Below, one piece after another: positions 10,155-21,105 of a stretch of 64,000 nucleotides of DNA. Where the stretch lies: positions 211,696 to 275,695 of the forward strand of contig CAUYUJ010016484.1 in NCBI GenBank assembly GCA_963575745.1, in the 5' to 3' direction. The stretch is from Prorocentrum cordatum (lineage: Eukaryota > Sar > Dinophyceae > Prorocentrales > Prorocentraceae). The notes under the pieces are model-generated. The model did no database searches. It saw nothing but the letters and a program-made list of their open reading frames with translations, and was not told the origin of the DNA. The translations under genes and the position numbers were made by a program. How positions within the stretch are numbered: the first letter of the stretch is position 1; every line of letters begins with the position of its first letter.

Positions 10155-10331
10155 GCCCCCGTCCAAGGCCCACCGCCACCTCGGCGGTGCTGCGCGCTTG
10201 TGAGGGGCCACCCGCCCGACGGTCTTTGCCCTGGGTCTCCGCCACTGGCACGCCCAGGCACCGTCGGGCCACCCCACCTGGAGGGTGACTGGCCAGAGCT
10301 GCTTGCGTATGGCCCGAGTATGGAAAAAAAA
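10155..10331 (+). other. Retroelement 3' flank ending in A8
   Basis: GC-rich sequence after the stop codon, containing CACCTCGGCGGTGC and inverted GGGCCACCCGCCCGACGG / CACCGTCGGGCC. It ends with GTATGG followed by eight A residues (10324-10331). The A run could be a short poly(A) tail of the element (inference). Confidence 0.4.
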
Positions 10332-10372
10332 TAACATCGGGCGAGGACACATCGCGGATCTCGGATATCCAG
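10332..10372 (+). repeat. Fragment matching the 5' end of the retroelement ORF
   Basis: ACATCGGGCGAGGACACATC... aligns with 6594-6634 (32 of 41 positions by eye) and keeps the peptide pattern TSGxDxSRISxIxR. It lies directly after the A8 run, so this may be the start of a second, mostly lost copy placed head to tail. Similarity fades after about 41 bp. Confidence 0.5.
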
Positions 10373-10514
10373 CGGCTCTGGAGGATGTCCCCGGCGCCGC
10401 GGCCTTCTCAAAGCGTTCCGCAACGCTCTGGCGTTCCAGAACGTGCTGGAAATGAATCGATCCTCGTCCTAGATCCGTCCGAGACAGGCAGCAGGTGGGG
10501 GGAGTCGGGGGCGG

Positions 10515-10672
10515 CAAAGAGGGGGGGCGTCCAAGGGGAGGGGCGCAAATCATACCCAGCGGCATGTGCGCGGCCCAGGGGGGGGTGCCAGGGACGTATT
10601 GAACTGAGAAGACGCGCCATGAAATCCCGGAAGATCTCATGGCCTACGCCATGATATCCACACACCCCGAGT
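10515..10672 (+). repeat. Interspersed repeat R6, copy 1
   Basis: A ~150-bp segment sharing GCAAATCAT, GCGGCATGTGCGCGGCCCA, AGGGACGTA.TG.A, CGCCATGAAATC and CACGCCATGAT with 24505-24655. The second copy is collinear with small indels. No ORF is shared. Confidence 0.7.
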
Positions 10673-13036
10673 CATCAGCCCCCTATTATCCTCCCCCGAG
10701 GGAAGGGAAAGAGAGGGGGGGCCCGGAACGCGGAAGAAAGAGGGAGCAGGAGGGAACGGGGGGAGTCCATCCTCGATAGGGGTGCGTCCGAATAGCCCCC
10801 TTGGGGTGTATCCCGAGGTTCCCCTTCTTTTCTGAGCGGCTTCATTCTCAATCGAAAGGTCGGGGGTTGGGGAACAAATCGCCTGTGAGTGGGTGGGGGG
10901 GCGGGAATGCGAAGGAGGGGGGAGCAGATGGAACCGGGGGGCGGGCGGGCGACGCGGGACGAGCCAGAGGGGCCTGGAGGCCGTGTTCCACGTCCCCCCC
11001 CATAAGTCCAAGTCTCGTAGAGGGCTTAACGACTTCTGCCGTCCTTCAATTTGCGCTGGAACGGCAGCGATTTGCCCCAACATTTCCCAAGACATCTCTG
11101 GATTTCTTTGGATGTACCTGGGTTTGCCCGCGTTTACCTGGATTGACCTTGATTTTCTGCCTCAACCTCGATTCATCCGGCTTGACTACAAGCCGATTGG
11201 CGGAAATCGTCAAACCTTTGGGGACAATCCCCCTCTCTTGCTCCCCCGCCTTCCTCATCCATCCTTCCTCCTCGTGCTAAACACTGCTGGTCAACAACCG
11301 CTCAGCGAACTCATCGACGAACGACAGGTGATATTCCCTGGACAGCTCGCGAGGAAAGCGGGCAGCGACCCAGTGAGGCGATCGGTATGTGAAATAAGCA
11401 GGCAATATCCGCTCCCAAACAAGCGATATGTTATGAGATGTCCCTGGAGAAGAGAGGATGTCTGCCGGGAGGGCGGTGTGGTGCTGACATGGGGTTAAGT
11501 TGTCCGCACAGGGCAACTCTGACCTTTGTGTTGTATCAGATTATCTGACTTGCTCACCGTCGAGTGCCTGGTGCAAGGAGACGGACCTTCTTTGACCTTC
11601 GCCGAGACCATCACTGGCGACTCGAGGCAAATGGAAGGGGATTCATTTGAGTGGCCGCCCTTCGCTTCCAATTGCACATGGCCGCCAACACTTACCAGGA
11701 TTGGGTCGAAGGGCCTGGGCCACATTGGAAACGCATCGCATCCAGTTCGTCAAATACTGCTGCGCGCGGATTTGCGAACACGACTCTGTCAGTCAACGCA
11801 AAGCCATCGGAACACGCTTCCTCCCAGCGAGGGGGACGAGTGGGCCTCTGCACGAGCGACGGTCTCGGGTTTCGCGCGGGGTGCAGCTCTTCTAGCCCCG
11901 CGCCATGTCGGGGGCCGCTTGCAAGTATCGGGAACAAACAGAGTTGCGCGCGCGCTCCAACTCCTGTTCAGGGAGCACATGGACGACGAAAAAAATGCCT
12001 TGTGCGAGATGACGCAGCGACCTTGCGCGGCGGCTCACGCGGGTCGCCGGCGCGGCACGCCACGTTGGAGACGAATCTCCTTCCGAGCTCTTCTCAATAT
12101 CACGAATATGTCATCCTCCGAGCGAATGTACACGTCGATGCCCATAGCTTGCAACACTGCCGGCCTTTAACGGGAATACCTTCGCGCATGCATTGATGTG
12201 TTACGGATGTGATGCTATCCGTTCATATCCTGTCCTCGACTTGCCGCATGCCCACCCTGTAGCCTTGAGGGCAAATGTTCTCGCGCGTGTGCTCTTCGCC
12301 TTACGTCTTCCCCATGCGGCATGCAGATCGAATATGTTCATGTCGTTGTACTAGGCTGCCTGGACTAAAACAGTAGTTGATCCTGACAGACGCTGTGATC
12401 TAATGATCAGGCTCCGTGCAAAGCAAAGAGGAACTCTGCAATCCCGCTGGTGTAAAGCCAGCCCACCTTCATCAAGCAGATCAGAGCTTCGCGTAGTCCT
12501 GGGCGCCGCTCTGCACTATCAGCGTTTCAACGCCTAGAGCCTCAACATCGCAGAGAGATGGAAGGGTGGATGACATGCTCCGCATGGGATGCAGAACTAC
12601 TATACAAAACTATTCTGCATGTGTTTGGGCACGGACTCGCGATTCATGACAAAATGATCACCAGCTGGCTCGTATTGACGCTCAACGGCTTCACGACGGA
12701 TTCATTCTTGCCATCTCCTATAGCGTTCACGCTTGAAGAACTCAAAACTGCCTGTTGTGTGCTTGCGTCGCACACATGATTCGTACCTCGCTCACACCTG
12801 TTCAACGGTTGAGTCATCACAACAATTCATCGACGCTCGACTTAATATCAACTCGCAACTGGGCTCGCCACTAATGTACTCAAAAACCAGGGGTGGTACT
12901 TCCCACAACGACGCTCGAAGGCCACAATTATCACGGAAAGCACACCACGTGCTGTCGGGCCAGCTCCGACCCGTGGCCTTGGACGCGCGGGTCCAGACCA
13001 CACCTGGCCCATCGCACCCGAAGTTGCCCATTTTTA
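10673..13036. other. No supported gene (2.3 kb)
   Basis: Mixed-composition sequence with fewer simple repeats than its surroundings. Several overlapping frames of 150-210 codons are open on both strands around 11.5-12.2 kb, but none shows a recognisable motif, a consistent frame or typical start context. An old decayed gene cannot be excluded. Confidence 0.5.
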
Positions 13037-13197
13037 AGGGGCCCTGAGAAACACAGATAAATAGGCACAAATAACAGAATTCCCCATATTTCCCCATATT
13101 TCCTGGGTTTTCGTCTTCCCCCCCACTTCCCATATTTCCCCACATGTTCCTGGGAGTCGACGATTCACTGTGTCTGTGTGTTCGTTCCCCCCCTGAC
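13037..13197 (+). repeat. Interspersed repeat R5, copy 2
   Basis: Starts AGGGGCCCTGAG and ends CTGGGAGTCGACGATTCACT...CCCTGAC, with the full order of R5 landmarks between. Confidence 0.85.
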
Positions 13198-13324
13198 ATT
13201 CTTCTAGTTCGTAGTTTCCGAGGGAAATGATGGGGCCGGTTCTGCCCGCTTGCGCTTCGCCACGACTTCCTGGCCCAGCCCCTGGTCTTGGATGCTCGTT
13301 CTGGGGACCTTCCTGGAGCCACTC

Positions 13325-13440
13325 GCTTTGGGTCGACCCTGAGTCGAACCTGAGTCGACCCTGAGTCGAACCTGAGTCGAACTTGAGTCGAACTTGAGTC
13401 GAATTTGAGTCGAACTGGGGTCGAACAGATCCGTTCGGTG
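13325..13440. repeat. 11-bp minisatellite (GAGTCGAACCT)
   Basis: About ten tandem units of GAGTCGAACYT and close variants (ACC, ACT, ATT). A short unique stretch to the left connects it with R5. Confidence 0.9.
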
Positions 13441-13537
13441 GGCTCCAGGAAGGTCCCCGAAACGAGCATCGAACTGGTCTGTCCTCCCTCGGCTGCGCGT
13501 CCCACCTGGGAAGTGCTCCGTGGCCGGCGCCAATCCG

Positions 13538-13677
13538 GGCTGGACCTGAACGGTGTGTTCCGTGTTCCTTTTGTTTTCGCTGTTCCTCGTGTTGTCTTGA
13601 ACTCGCCTTTGCTGCAGAACGATATCGAAACGAAAACGGCCCACAACATCGCCAGAACACCGTTTAGGTCCACCCCT
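13538..13677 (-). mobile_element. MITE-like family M5, copy 1
   Basis: A 140-bp repeat with inverted ends: GGCTGGACCTGAACGGTG at the left and CACCGTTTAGGTCCACC at the right. Internal landmarks on the minus strand are GATGTTGTGGGCCGTTTTCG and GTTCTGCAGCAAAGGCGAG. A relative in the other orientation lies at 28987-29135, and a partial one near 35050-35180. Confidence 0.7.
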
Positions 13678-14425
13678 GGTGCTGATTCCCACCCCTTAGG
13701 CATCCGAAGGATCCGTGATAGGCCTGGTTCAACCAACGCACTGTTCGGTACCACCAGATGTGATCTGGGAAAACACTGGAACCGATTGATGCAGGACTAC
13801 TCCAACTGCAAGAGAGTGCTGGACAAGATCTACATGGGGCAGACAATAATCCGAGAAACCTCGAGGCCAAAACTATGCGAATTCTGGACGGGAAAATCGA
13901 CTGGCCACATCGACGCGCAAACGGAGAGCCCGACTCAGGGCTTCTCATCGACCACCGCCGGCCTTGAGAACCCGATGCGGGCAAGGTTTCTATCCATATC
14001 CACTGCGTCTTGGATATTCTGGGAAGGGGCGCCAGCAAGCGGAGGCGCAGGGGATGAAGCCAAACATCCAGCCACCAGATTGTCATCCATACCCACTGCG
14101 CCGCTGGTCTCTAGTGAAGGGGCCCTGGGGCACACAAATAAACAAGTGGCACGCGCGCCATGGCTCTTGCACAGAAGGGACGGTAAGGAGAAGGAGGTGA
14201 AGGAAGAGGGCGGGGAAGGGATACGGGGTGCGAGAAATCGGAAAAGGAGGGCCCAACGAGGGCCGCAAGATGGGCTTGACAGGGCGAGCTCGAGGAGGCC
14301 CCGCGAGAGGTCATCCAAGATTTCCAACATGCTCCCAGGAGGCCTCCAAGAAGCACCAACAAAAATCTACAGAGGATCCGAAGAACTCCCTGGGGGCCCG
14401 AAACGGAGGCGGAGGGGTCGGGGAT
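13678..14425. other. No supported gene; R5 head fragment at 14113-14150
   Basis: The longest + frame here (13405-14508) is open for 367 codons but starts in minisatellite and crosses M5, so it is unlikely to be real as a whole. Positions 14113-14150 match the R5 head (TGAAGGGGCCCTGGGGCACA) without the rest of that repeat. Confidence 0.5.
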
Positions 14426-14582
14426 GGACAGACCCCCCTTTAGTAAAACGTGGTTTCGTGAAAAACGACCTGAGGCCCAAACCTGGCGGGCGCAAGCATG
14501 GAACATAACGGCCACGGCGCTTTCTCGAGAACCGAGAACGGACAATTCACGAATCGACGTGTCACTGTTGGGGGTTCTGTCC
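14426..14582. mobile_element. MITE family M6, copy 1 (157 bp)
   Basis: Inverted ends GGACAGACCCCCCTTTAGT and ...GGGGGTTCTGTCC. Inside are TTAGTAAAACG, GAGAACCGAGAACGGACAATTC and CGACGTGTCA. The collinear partner is at 34157-34311. No clear target duplication. Confidence 0.75.
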
Positions 14583-14599
14583 ACCTCCGAGTGAAGGGG

Positions 14600-17500
14600 C
14601 GGGCGGGGGTTACACGGGGCCGCCGGGGAAGATGGAGACAATGGAGCAGCGGAGGGGGCGGGGCGCTCCGTGCGACACGGATTTAAAGTGGTCGGGGCAC
14701 GGGGGGGGCGCTGAGCTGGGCGGGCGTTCCACTGGGCCACTGGGGAACGCCGGGGCGAAAAGGGATGGTCGGGTCGGGCGAAAGGGGGGGATAGCAAAGG
14801 GGGGGGGTTTCAGGATCAGCTCGCGTAGCTGATTTTCCCGGCGCCTCCCGGCGCCGGGGGCGGCCATGTATCGAGGAATGGGCCCATCGGTGAGGCCGCA
14901 ACCAGCCGCATGCAGCAAATTTCGTAAACCCCCTTTTCCCAATCCCCCCCTTTCGTCCGGCCCGAGATGGGGGGCGGGAAGGAGGGGCGCGGTGCGACGC
15001 GGAATATAATGATCGGTGCGGAGGGGGCACTTGGCGGAGGTTCCACTGGGTCGCTGGGGAACGCTGGGGCGGGGGAGAAGGTGGCGGGGGGAGGAAAAGG
15101 GGTGCGGCGGGGCAGAGCGCGACGTGACGCGGAACAACATGGTGGGGGTGGAGGGGTGGGGGTACTGGCCGGGGGTTCCACTGGGCCGCTGGGGAACGCT
15201 GGGGCGGGGGGAGAAGGGGGAAAGGTGCGGCGGACCGCTGGGGGGGGGTGGAGGGGGAGGGCGCGGTGCGCGCGGAATAAAACTGTCGGGGCTGAGGGGG
15301 CACTTGACGAGGGTTCCACTTGGGCCGCTGGGGAACGGTGGTCGCAAGGGCGAGGGGGGCGGGGAAAGGGGGCGCGCGGTGCGACGCGGAATAAACATGT
15401 CGGGGAGCAAGGGGCGCCGGCGGCAGTTCCACTGGGCCGCTGGAGAACGCTGGGGATGGGGGGAGGGGGCGGGGAAGGGTGGCGCGGTACGACGCGTGAT
15501 CAATTTGTTGGAGCGGTGCGCCGCTTGGGGAATGCTGGGGCGGGTTGGCATGGGTTTCGGGGAAAGGGGGGGAGGGGCAGGAGGGGGGCAGGAAGGGGGT
15601 GTGGGGGGGTGCTATGCGGAGTGAAATGATTTGGGCGGAGAGGGCATTGGGCGGAGGTTCCATTGGGCCGCTGGGGAACGCTGGGGAGGGGTCGGAGGGG
15701 GGGCGGGGAGGGGGGGGGCGCGGTGCGACGCTGAATAAAACGGCCAGGGCGGAGGGGGCATTCGGCGGAATTTCCGCTAGAAACGTTGGGGGGGGTAGGA
15801 GGGGGGGCCCGGTGCGACGCGGAATCTAGTGGTCGGGGCGGGGGGACTCTTGGCCAGGTTCCACCGGGCCGCTGGGGAACGCTGGGGGAATGTAGGAGAA
15901 GGGCGGGCAGGGGTGGGGGGCGCGGTGCAACGCGGAATGACATGGTCGGGGCAGGGGGCACTGGGCGGAGGTTCGACTGTGCCGCTGGGGAACGATGGGG
16001 AGGGGTAGGACGGGGGCGTGAAGGAGGGGGGGGCGCGGTGCGACGCTGAATAAAATTGTCGCGGCGGGGGGGGGACCGTCGGCGGAGGTTCCACGGGGCC
16101 GCTGGGGAACGCTGGGACAGGTAGGGGAGGGGGGCGGGGAGGTAAGGGGGGCGCGGTGCGACGCGGAGTAGCATGGACAGGGCGGAGGGACATTGGGCGG
16201 AGGTTCCACTGGGCCATTGGGAAAGGCGGAAGAGAAGTAGGACGGGGTGGGGGTGCGGTGCGACGCGGGATAAAATGGCCGGGGCAGAGAGGGCACGAGG
16301 CGGAGGTTCAACTGTGCTGCTGGTGAACGCTCTGGAGGGGCAGGACGGGGGCGGGCAGGGGGGGGGCGCGGTGCGACGTGGAATAAAATAGTCGGGCCGG
16401 AGGGGGCACTGGGGGAGGTTCCACTGGACCACTGGGGAACGCTGGAGAGGAATAGGAGGGGGGCGGGGAAGCGGGGGGCGCGGTGCGACGCGAAATAAAA
16501 TAGTCGGGGTGGAGGGGGCACGGGGCGGAAGTTCCATTGGGCCGCTGGGGAACGCTGGGGACGGGCGGGAGGGGGGCGGTGAGGGGGGGATGCGGCGCGA
16601 CGCGGAATATAATGGTCGGGGCAGAGGGGGCACTGGACGGAGGTTCCACTGGGCCGCTGAGGAGGGGTAGGAGGGGGGCGGGAAGGGGGAGTGCGGTGCG
16701 ACGCGGAATAAGCTGGTCGGAGCTCGAGATACCCTGTGCAAGAAAAAAATCGGGGAACAGGGCCACGGGGCGGGCGCCCACTGGGGCGCTGGGGACGCGG
16801 GGGGGAGGGGGGAGGTGTGCGTCGCGACGCGAAGTAAAATGCTCGGGGCGGGGGGGGCACGGGGCGGAGATCCCACTGGGGCGCGGTGTACGCGGGGGGG
16901 CTCGGGGCAGAGGGCCACGGGATAAAAGGGGTCCCACTCTGGCGCTGGGGACGCGTGGGAAGGGGGGGGAAGCGGTGTGCGTCCCGACGCGGAATAAAGT
17001 TGCCGAGGCGGAGGGGGCACTGGGCGGGGCTCGGGCCGAGTGGGGCGCTGGGGACGCGGGGAGGGAGGTGGAGGAGGTGGTGTGCGTCGCGGCGCAGAAG
17101 AAAACGTTCGTGGCGGAGGGGGCTGTGGGCGGGGCTCCTACTGGGCCGCTGGGGATGCGGGGGGGCTCGGGGTGACGACTGGGCTGGGCTCCAACCAGGG
17201 CGTTGCGGACGCGGGGGGGAGGTGGGGGAGGTGGTGTGCGTCGCGACGCGGAATAAAGTGGTCGGGGCGGAGGGGGCACTCGGCGGGGCTTGGGGCAGAG
17301 GGCCACGGGGCGGGGGTCCAACTGTGGCGCTGGGGACGGGGGGGGGAGGTGGCGTGCGTCGCGACGCGGAATAAGTTGTGCAGGGCGGAGGGGGCACGGG
17401 GCGGAACCCTCACTGGGGCGCTGGGGACGAGGGGAGGGAGGTGGGGAGGTGGTGTGCGTGCGACGCGGGATAAAGCGTTCGTGGCGGAGGGGGGGGTGGG

Positions 17501-18520
17501 CGGGGCTCCCTCTGGGGCGCTGGGGGCGCGGCGGGGATCGGGGCAAAGAGCCACGGGGCGGGTGTCCCACTCTGGCGCTAGGGACGCGGGGGGGGGGATC
17601 GGGGGTCCCACTGGGGCGCTGGGGACGTGGGGGGGAGGGGGGGAGGTGACGTGCGTCGCAACGCGGAATAAATTGTCGGGGCGGAGGGTGCACAGGGCGG
17701 AGCTCCCTCTGGGGCGCTTGGAATTCGGGGGGGCTCGGGCGGAGCAGAGAGCCACGGGGCGGGGGTCCACTGTGGCGCTGGAGAGGTGGGGGGAGGAGTG
17801 GGGGAGGTGGCGTGCGTCGCGACGAGGAATAAACTTGTCGGGGCGGAGAGGGCACGGGGCGGAGCCCCCACTGGGGCGCTGGGGACGCACGGGGAAAGGT
17901 GGGGGAGGTGGTTTGCGTCGCGACGCGGTATAAAGTGGTCGTGGCGGAGGGGGCAGTGGGCGGGGCCCCCACTGGGGGGAGGGGAGGTGGTGATGTGGTG
18001 CGTGAGGAGGGGGAGGTGGCGTGCGTCGCGACGCGGAATAAATTGTCGGGCGGCGGGGGCCCGGGGCGGAGTCTCCCACTGAGAACGCTGGGGACGCGGG
18101 GGGGAAGGTGGGGGAGGTGGTGTGCGTCGCGACGCGGGATAGAGCGCTCGTCGCGGAGGGGGCAATGAGCGGGGCTCCCACTGGGGCGCTGGGGGGGCTC
18201 GGGCGGAGTAGAGGGCCACGGGGCGGGGGTCCCACTGGCGCTGGGGACGCGGGGGGAGGAGTGGGGGAGGTGGCGTGCGTCGCGACGCGGAATAAAGTTG
18301 TCGGGGCGGAGAGGGCACGGGGCGGAGCCCCCACTGGGGCGCTGGGGACGCGGGGGGGAAAGGTGGGGGAGGTGGTGTGCGTCGCGACGCGTAATAAAGT
18401 GGTCGTGGCGGAGGGTGCACTGAGCGGGGTCCCCACTGGGGGAGGGGAGGTGGTGACGTGGTGCGTGAGGAGGGGGAGGTGAGTGTGCGTCGCGACGCGG
18501 AATAAAGTTGTCGGAGCTCT
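14600..18520. repeat. 3.9-kb satellite array of ~125-bp GC-rich units
   Basis: About 31 units built around GCGCGGTGCGACGCGGAATAAA, GGTCGGGGCGGAGGGGGCAC and GTTCCACTGGGCCGCTGGGGAACGC. To about 16.7 kb the second block reads GGTTCCACTGGGCCGCTGGGG. Beyond that a related subtype reads TCCCACTGGGGCGCTGGGGACGCG with GTGGTGTGCGTCGCGACGCGG. Long frames across it (up to 554 codons, Pro/Arg-rich on the minus strand) follow the repeat and are not genes. An M2 element is inserted at 14769-14965. Confidence 0.93.
14769..14965. mobile_element. MITE family M2, copy 2, nested in the satellite
   Basis: A 197-bp element with ends TCGGGTCGGGCGAAAGG and CTTTCGTCCGGCCCGA. It is flanked on both sides by GATGG (14764-14768 and 14966-14970), which reads as a 5-bp target-site duplication. 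The satellite unit resumes directly after it, so the insertion is younger than this part of the array. Confidence 0.85.
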
Positions 18521-18526
18521 AGACAC

Positions 18527-18677
18527 CCTGTGCAAGATAATAGACACATACAACAGGATTCCCCATATGTTCGTATAGTCTGGGTTTTTGTCTCCCCCCC
18601 CCCCACTTTCCATATTTTCTTATATTTCTCTGGGTAACCGACGACGAATTGTGTCTGTCTGATTTTTTCCTCCCGAG
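18527..18677 (+). repeat. Interspersed repeat R5, copy 3
   Basis: Lacks the GGGGCCC head but keeps CAGGATTCCCCATATG, GTCTGGGTTTTTGTC, TTTCCATATTTTC and the GAATTGTGTCTGTCTG end. It lies right at the end of the 125-bp satellite after CCCTGTGCAAGA, a junction that also appears at 16733-16745. Confidence 0.75.
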
Positions 18678-18780
18678 TCTCTTGGCAAGAGAGCCCCGAA
18701 CTCCAAGAAGCACTGGCTAAATACGGATGCAACCTTGCCCGCACTCGGGGCCGTCGTCGCCGGCGTCGCCGGGGCTCTGA

Positions 18781-18823
18781 GCCTCCTCCTCCTCCTCCTC
18801 CTCCTCCTCCTCCTCCTCCTCAG
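18781..18823. repeat. CCT tract
   Basis: A short (CCT)n run within otherwise unremarkable GC-rich DNA between 18.7 and 19.0 kb. Confidence 0.9.
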
Positions 18824-19036
18824 AGCCCGAAGATCGGCGACTCCCAAGAGTGTGGTCTGCAAAAAGGTGTGGCTTGCAATCGGCACCCTGGGCGGCGGGC
18901 GAGGACCTCGATGGAGCTCTCCGCCGCGCCCCGAGGCCCGACGAGGACGGCGTCGTGCTCCCCAGGCCCGAACGGTGCCGATCGCAAACCACACCCCGGC
19001 GTGACCATACCCTGTGATTGGCGGCGAGCGCGGGGG

Positions 19037-19208
19037 GGAAATGACAAGGGGCGGACCTTCTCAGAAGGCTCGGAAGTCCCCCGGCCTTCTGAGCAGTTTT
19101 CTGCCCCTTCGCCCCCCCCAAGACGCAACTAACACATCCCAGAAGGCGCGAGAACTTCCGAGAAGTCCCGCCGCCTTCTGAGAGGGCCTTCTCCTTCTCA
19201 CAGCCCCC
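19037..19208. repeat. Interspersed repeat R7, copy 1
   Basis: A ~170-bp repeat with GGGGCGGACCTTCTCAGAAGGC at the left, GGAAGTCCCCCGGCC and AAGGCGCGAG in the middle, and GGGCCTTCTCCTTCTCAC at the right. The collinear partner is at 24668-24833. CCTTCTCAGAAGG is itself palindromic. Confidence 0.75.
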
Positions 19209-19239
19209 CTCGGGGGGTCGCTGCCGAATCCTGGAGGAA

Positions 19240-20105
19240 GAGGTGGAGGAGGAGGAGGAGGAGGAGGAGGAGGAGGCGGAGGAGGGGGAGGGACAGGGAG
19301 GGGGGAGGGGGGGAGGCTTCTTATTCGTAGTCTGTAGGTCGTTCTTTTTGTTCTGTTTCTTCCCCCCCTCCTAGCGTTCTTCTTATTTACGTCTTATTCT
19401 TCTTTCTCTTCTTCTCTTCTGGTTCTTCCTTTTCTCTTCTCTTCGGCTTTGCCGCACCACTATGACTCACTACTTCCCCCGACCCCGCCACCATGTGACC
19501 CCACCTACGCCGTACCGCACCCCGATGCCCGCAGACCCCGGGGGCCCCGTTGCCCCAGCCGGCCGCGGCCACGTGGATGGCCGAGACCCTTGAACAAAAC
19601 CCCCTCGAACCACGAAGTCATCGAAATCTATCTCGATGCCTCGAGCCTCCTCCTCCTCCTCCTCCTCCTCCACCTCCTCCTCCTTTCTCCTCGTTTCACT
19701 TCCTCCCCCTCCTCCTCCTCCACCCTCGTTTCTGCCTCTTCCTACCTCCATCGTTATCCTCCTCCTCCTCCTCAAATCCTGCCTCCTTCCTCCTCCTCCT
19801 TCCTCCTTCTCCTCCTCCTCCTTCTACGTCCTCCTCGCCTTTTTTCCTCCTCCTCCTCCTCCCTCCCTCCTTTTCCTCCACCTCCTCCTCCTCCTCCTCT
19901 TCCTCTTCCTCCTCCTCCTCCTCCTCCTCCTCCTCCTCCCCCAGGGTGCACAAACGAACGTCCAACACACACGAAGAACATTGGACGACAACATCAGACA
20001 CGAAGACCACAAACATTCAGCAAACATCCAAAATCCAACACAAGACCATCCGACAAGCACGACGAACACAAACATCCAACAAACATCCAACATCCAAGGT
20101 ACCGT
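19240..20105. repeat. GGA tract, CCT tract (19640-19945) and AACATCCAAC repeat (19955-20105)
   Basis: Simple repeats separated by short T/C-rich sequence. The last part is a degenerate decamer array around AACATCCAAC. Open frames are Ser/Pro/Leu low complexity on + and Glu/Arg on -. Confidence 0.85.
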
Positions 20106-20500
20106 ATAAGCTCGACCACAAGAAACCTTCCACAAGAAACTCGGCATTGATGATGCCCCGGGCGTAGATTGACTTGTTTGGTGTGGGCACGTCACGCTCC
20201 CCATGGCGAAGCCATCGAAGCCCAAGAAAGCCCGGACACCCTGGAGGCAAGCAGGGTGCTTCTTGGCATGGGCTTCCACTGTACACCCTGCGAAATGCTT
20301 AAGAAATCATGGGTTAAGAAATTCATAGTCTCAGAGCTTGAATAAAAACCCAACATGTCCATTACAATCTTAAGATTTACACTGAAACGTTAAGAATCAT
20401 CGAGACTCTGGCCGAAAACTGAAGTTTTCTAAAGCATCGCCTAAGGTGTACCCTCCCCGAACCGACCTCGATCTTTAGAGGCCTCCTAGAGGGGGTCAAA
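20106..20500. other. Unique ~400 bp; weak exon-like stretch on the minus strand
   Basis: Ordinary composition between repeats. On the minus strand, 20100-20280 is open in two frames, one beginning EAHAKKHPACLQGVRAFLGF. I recognise no domain, and there is no companion exon. Confidence 0.3.
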
Positions 20501-20509
20501 GTGGGTGCA

Positions 20510-21105
20510 TCGGTGACACCGGCGACGCAGCGTCGACGAGGGCGATGCATCGGCGACGTCGACGTGCAGCAACTCGGGCTGCACATCGAGTCGCATCGCC
20601 GATGCATCGCCGATGCATCGCCGATGCGGCGCGATCGTCTGGCCCCATCTACTCCGACCCCATCTGCGAGGCCTAGAATCGGGGGGTCGGCCCTGAAGAT
20701 CGAGTATCGCGGGCCGAGGGAGGATCGAGGATCGCGGATCGCGGGTCGAGGGAGGATCGAGGATCGAGGGAGGATCGAGGATCGCGGGTCGACTGGCCAG
20801 GGCTTCCACTGCACCCGCCCCGAACCGACCTTGACCCCCGACCCCTCGGCCCTCGATTTTTGACCCTCGGGCCTCGGCCCTCGAACCTCGACCCTCGAAC
20901 CTCGGCCCTCGGCCCTCGACCCTCGGCCCTCGATCCTTCCTCCGAGACTCGGCCCGTGGCCCTCGGCCCTCGCCACCTCGGCCCTCGCAACTCGCACCCC
21001 GGCCCGACCGCAGTCGCCGAGAGCCGCCGCCGCCGCCGCCGCCGCCGTCGTCGCCGCCGCCGCCGTCGTCGCTGCCGCCGTCGTCGTCGCCGCGAGGCGC
21101 AGGTG
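20510..21105. repeat. Cluster of short GC-rich minisatellites
   Basis: In order: GATGCATCGGCGAC-type units (20520-20640), GGATCGAGGATCGCGGGTCGAG units (20700-20805), CCTCGGCCCTCGAAC heptamer-like units (20825-21000) and (GCC)n/(GTC)n (21015-21100). Confidence 0.85.

Noticed and set aside
11526-12196. Overlapping 180-214 codon ORFs as a gene
   Set aside because: Several frames on both strands are open equally, none with motif, splice or start support.
15500-18613. Minus-strand ORFs of 490-554 codons, Pro/Arg/Ser/Ala-rich
   Set aside because: They follow the 125-bp satellite; unit-to-unit repetition in the peptide mirrors the DNA repeat and no non-repeat domain is attached.
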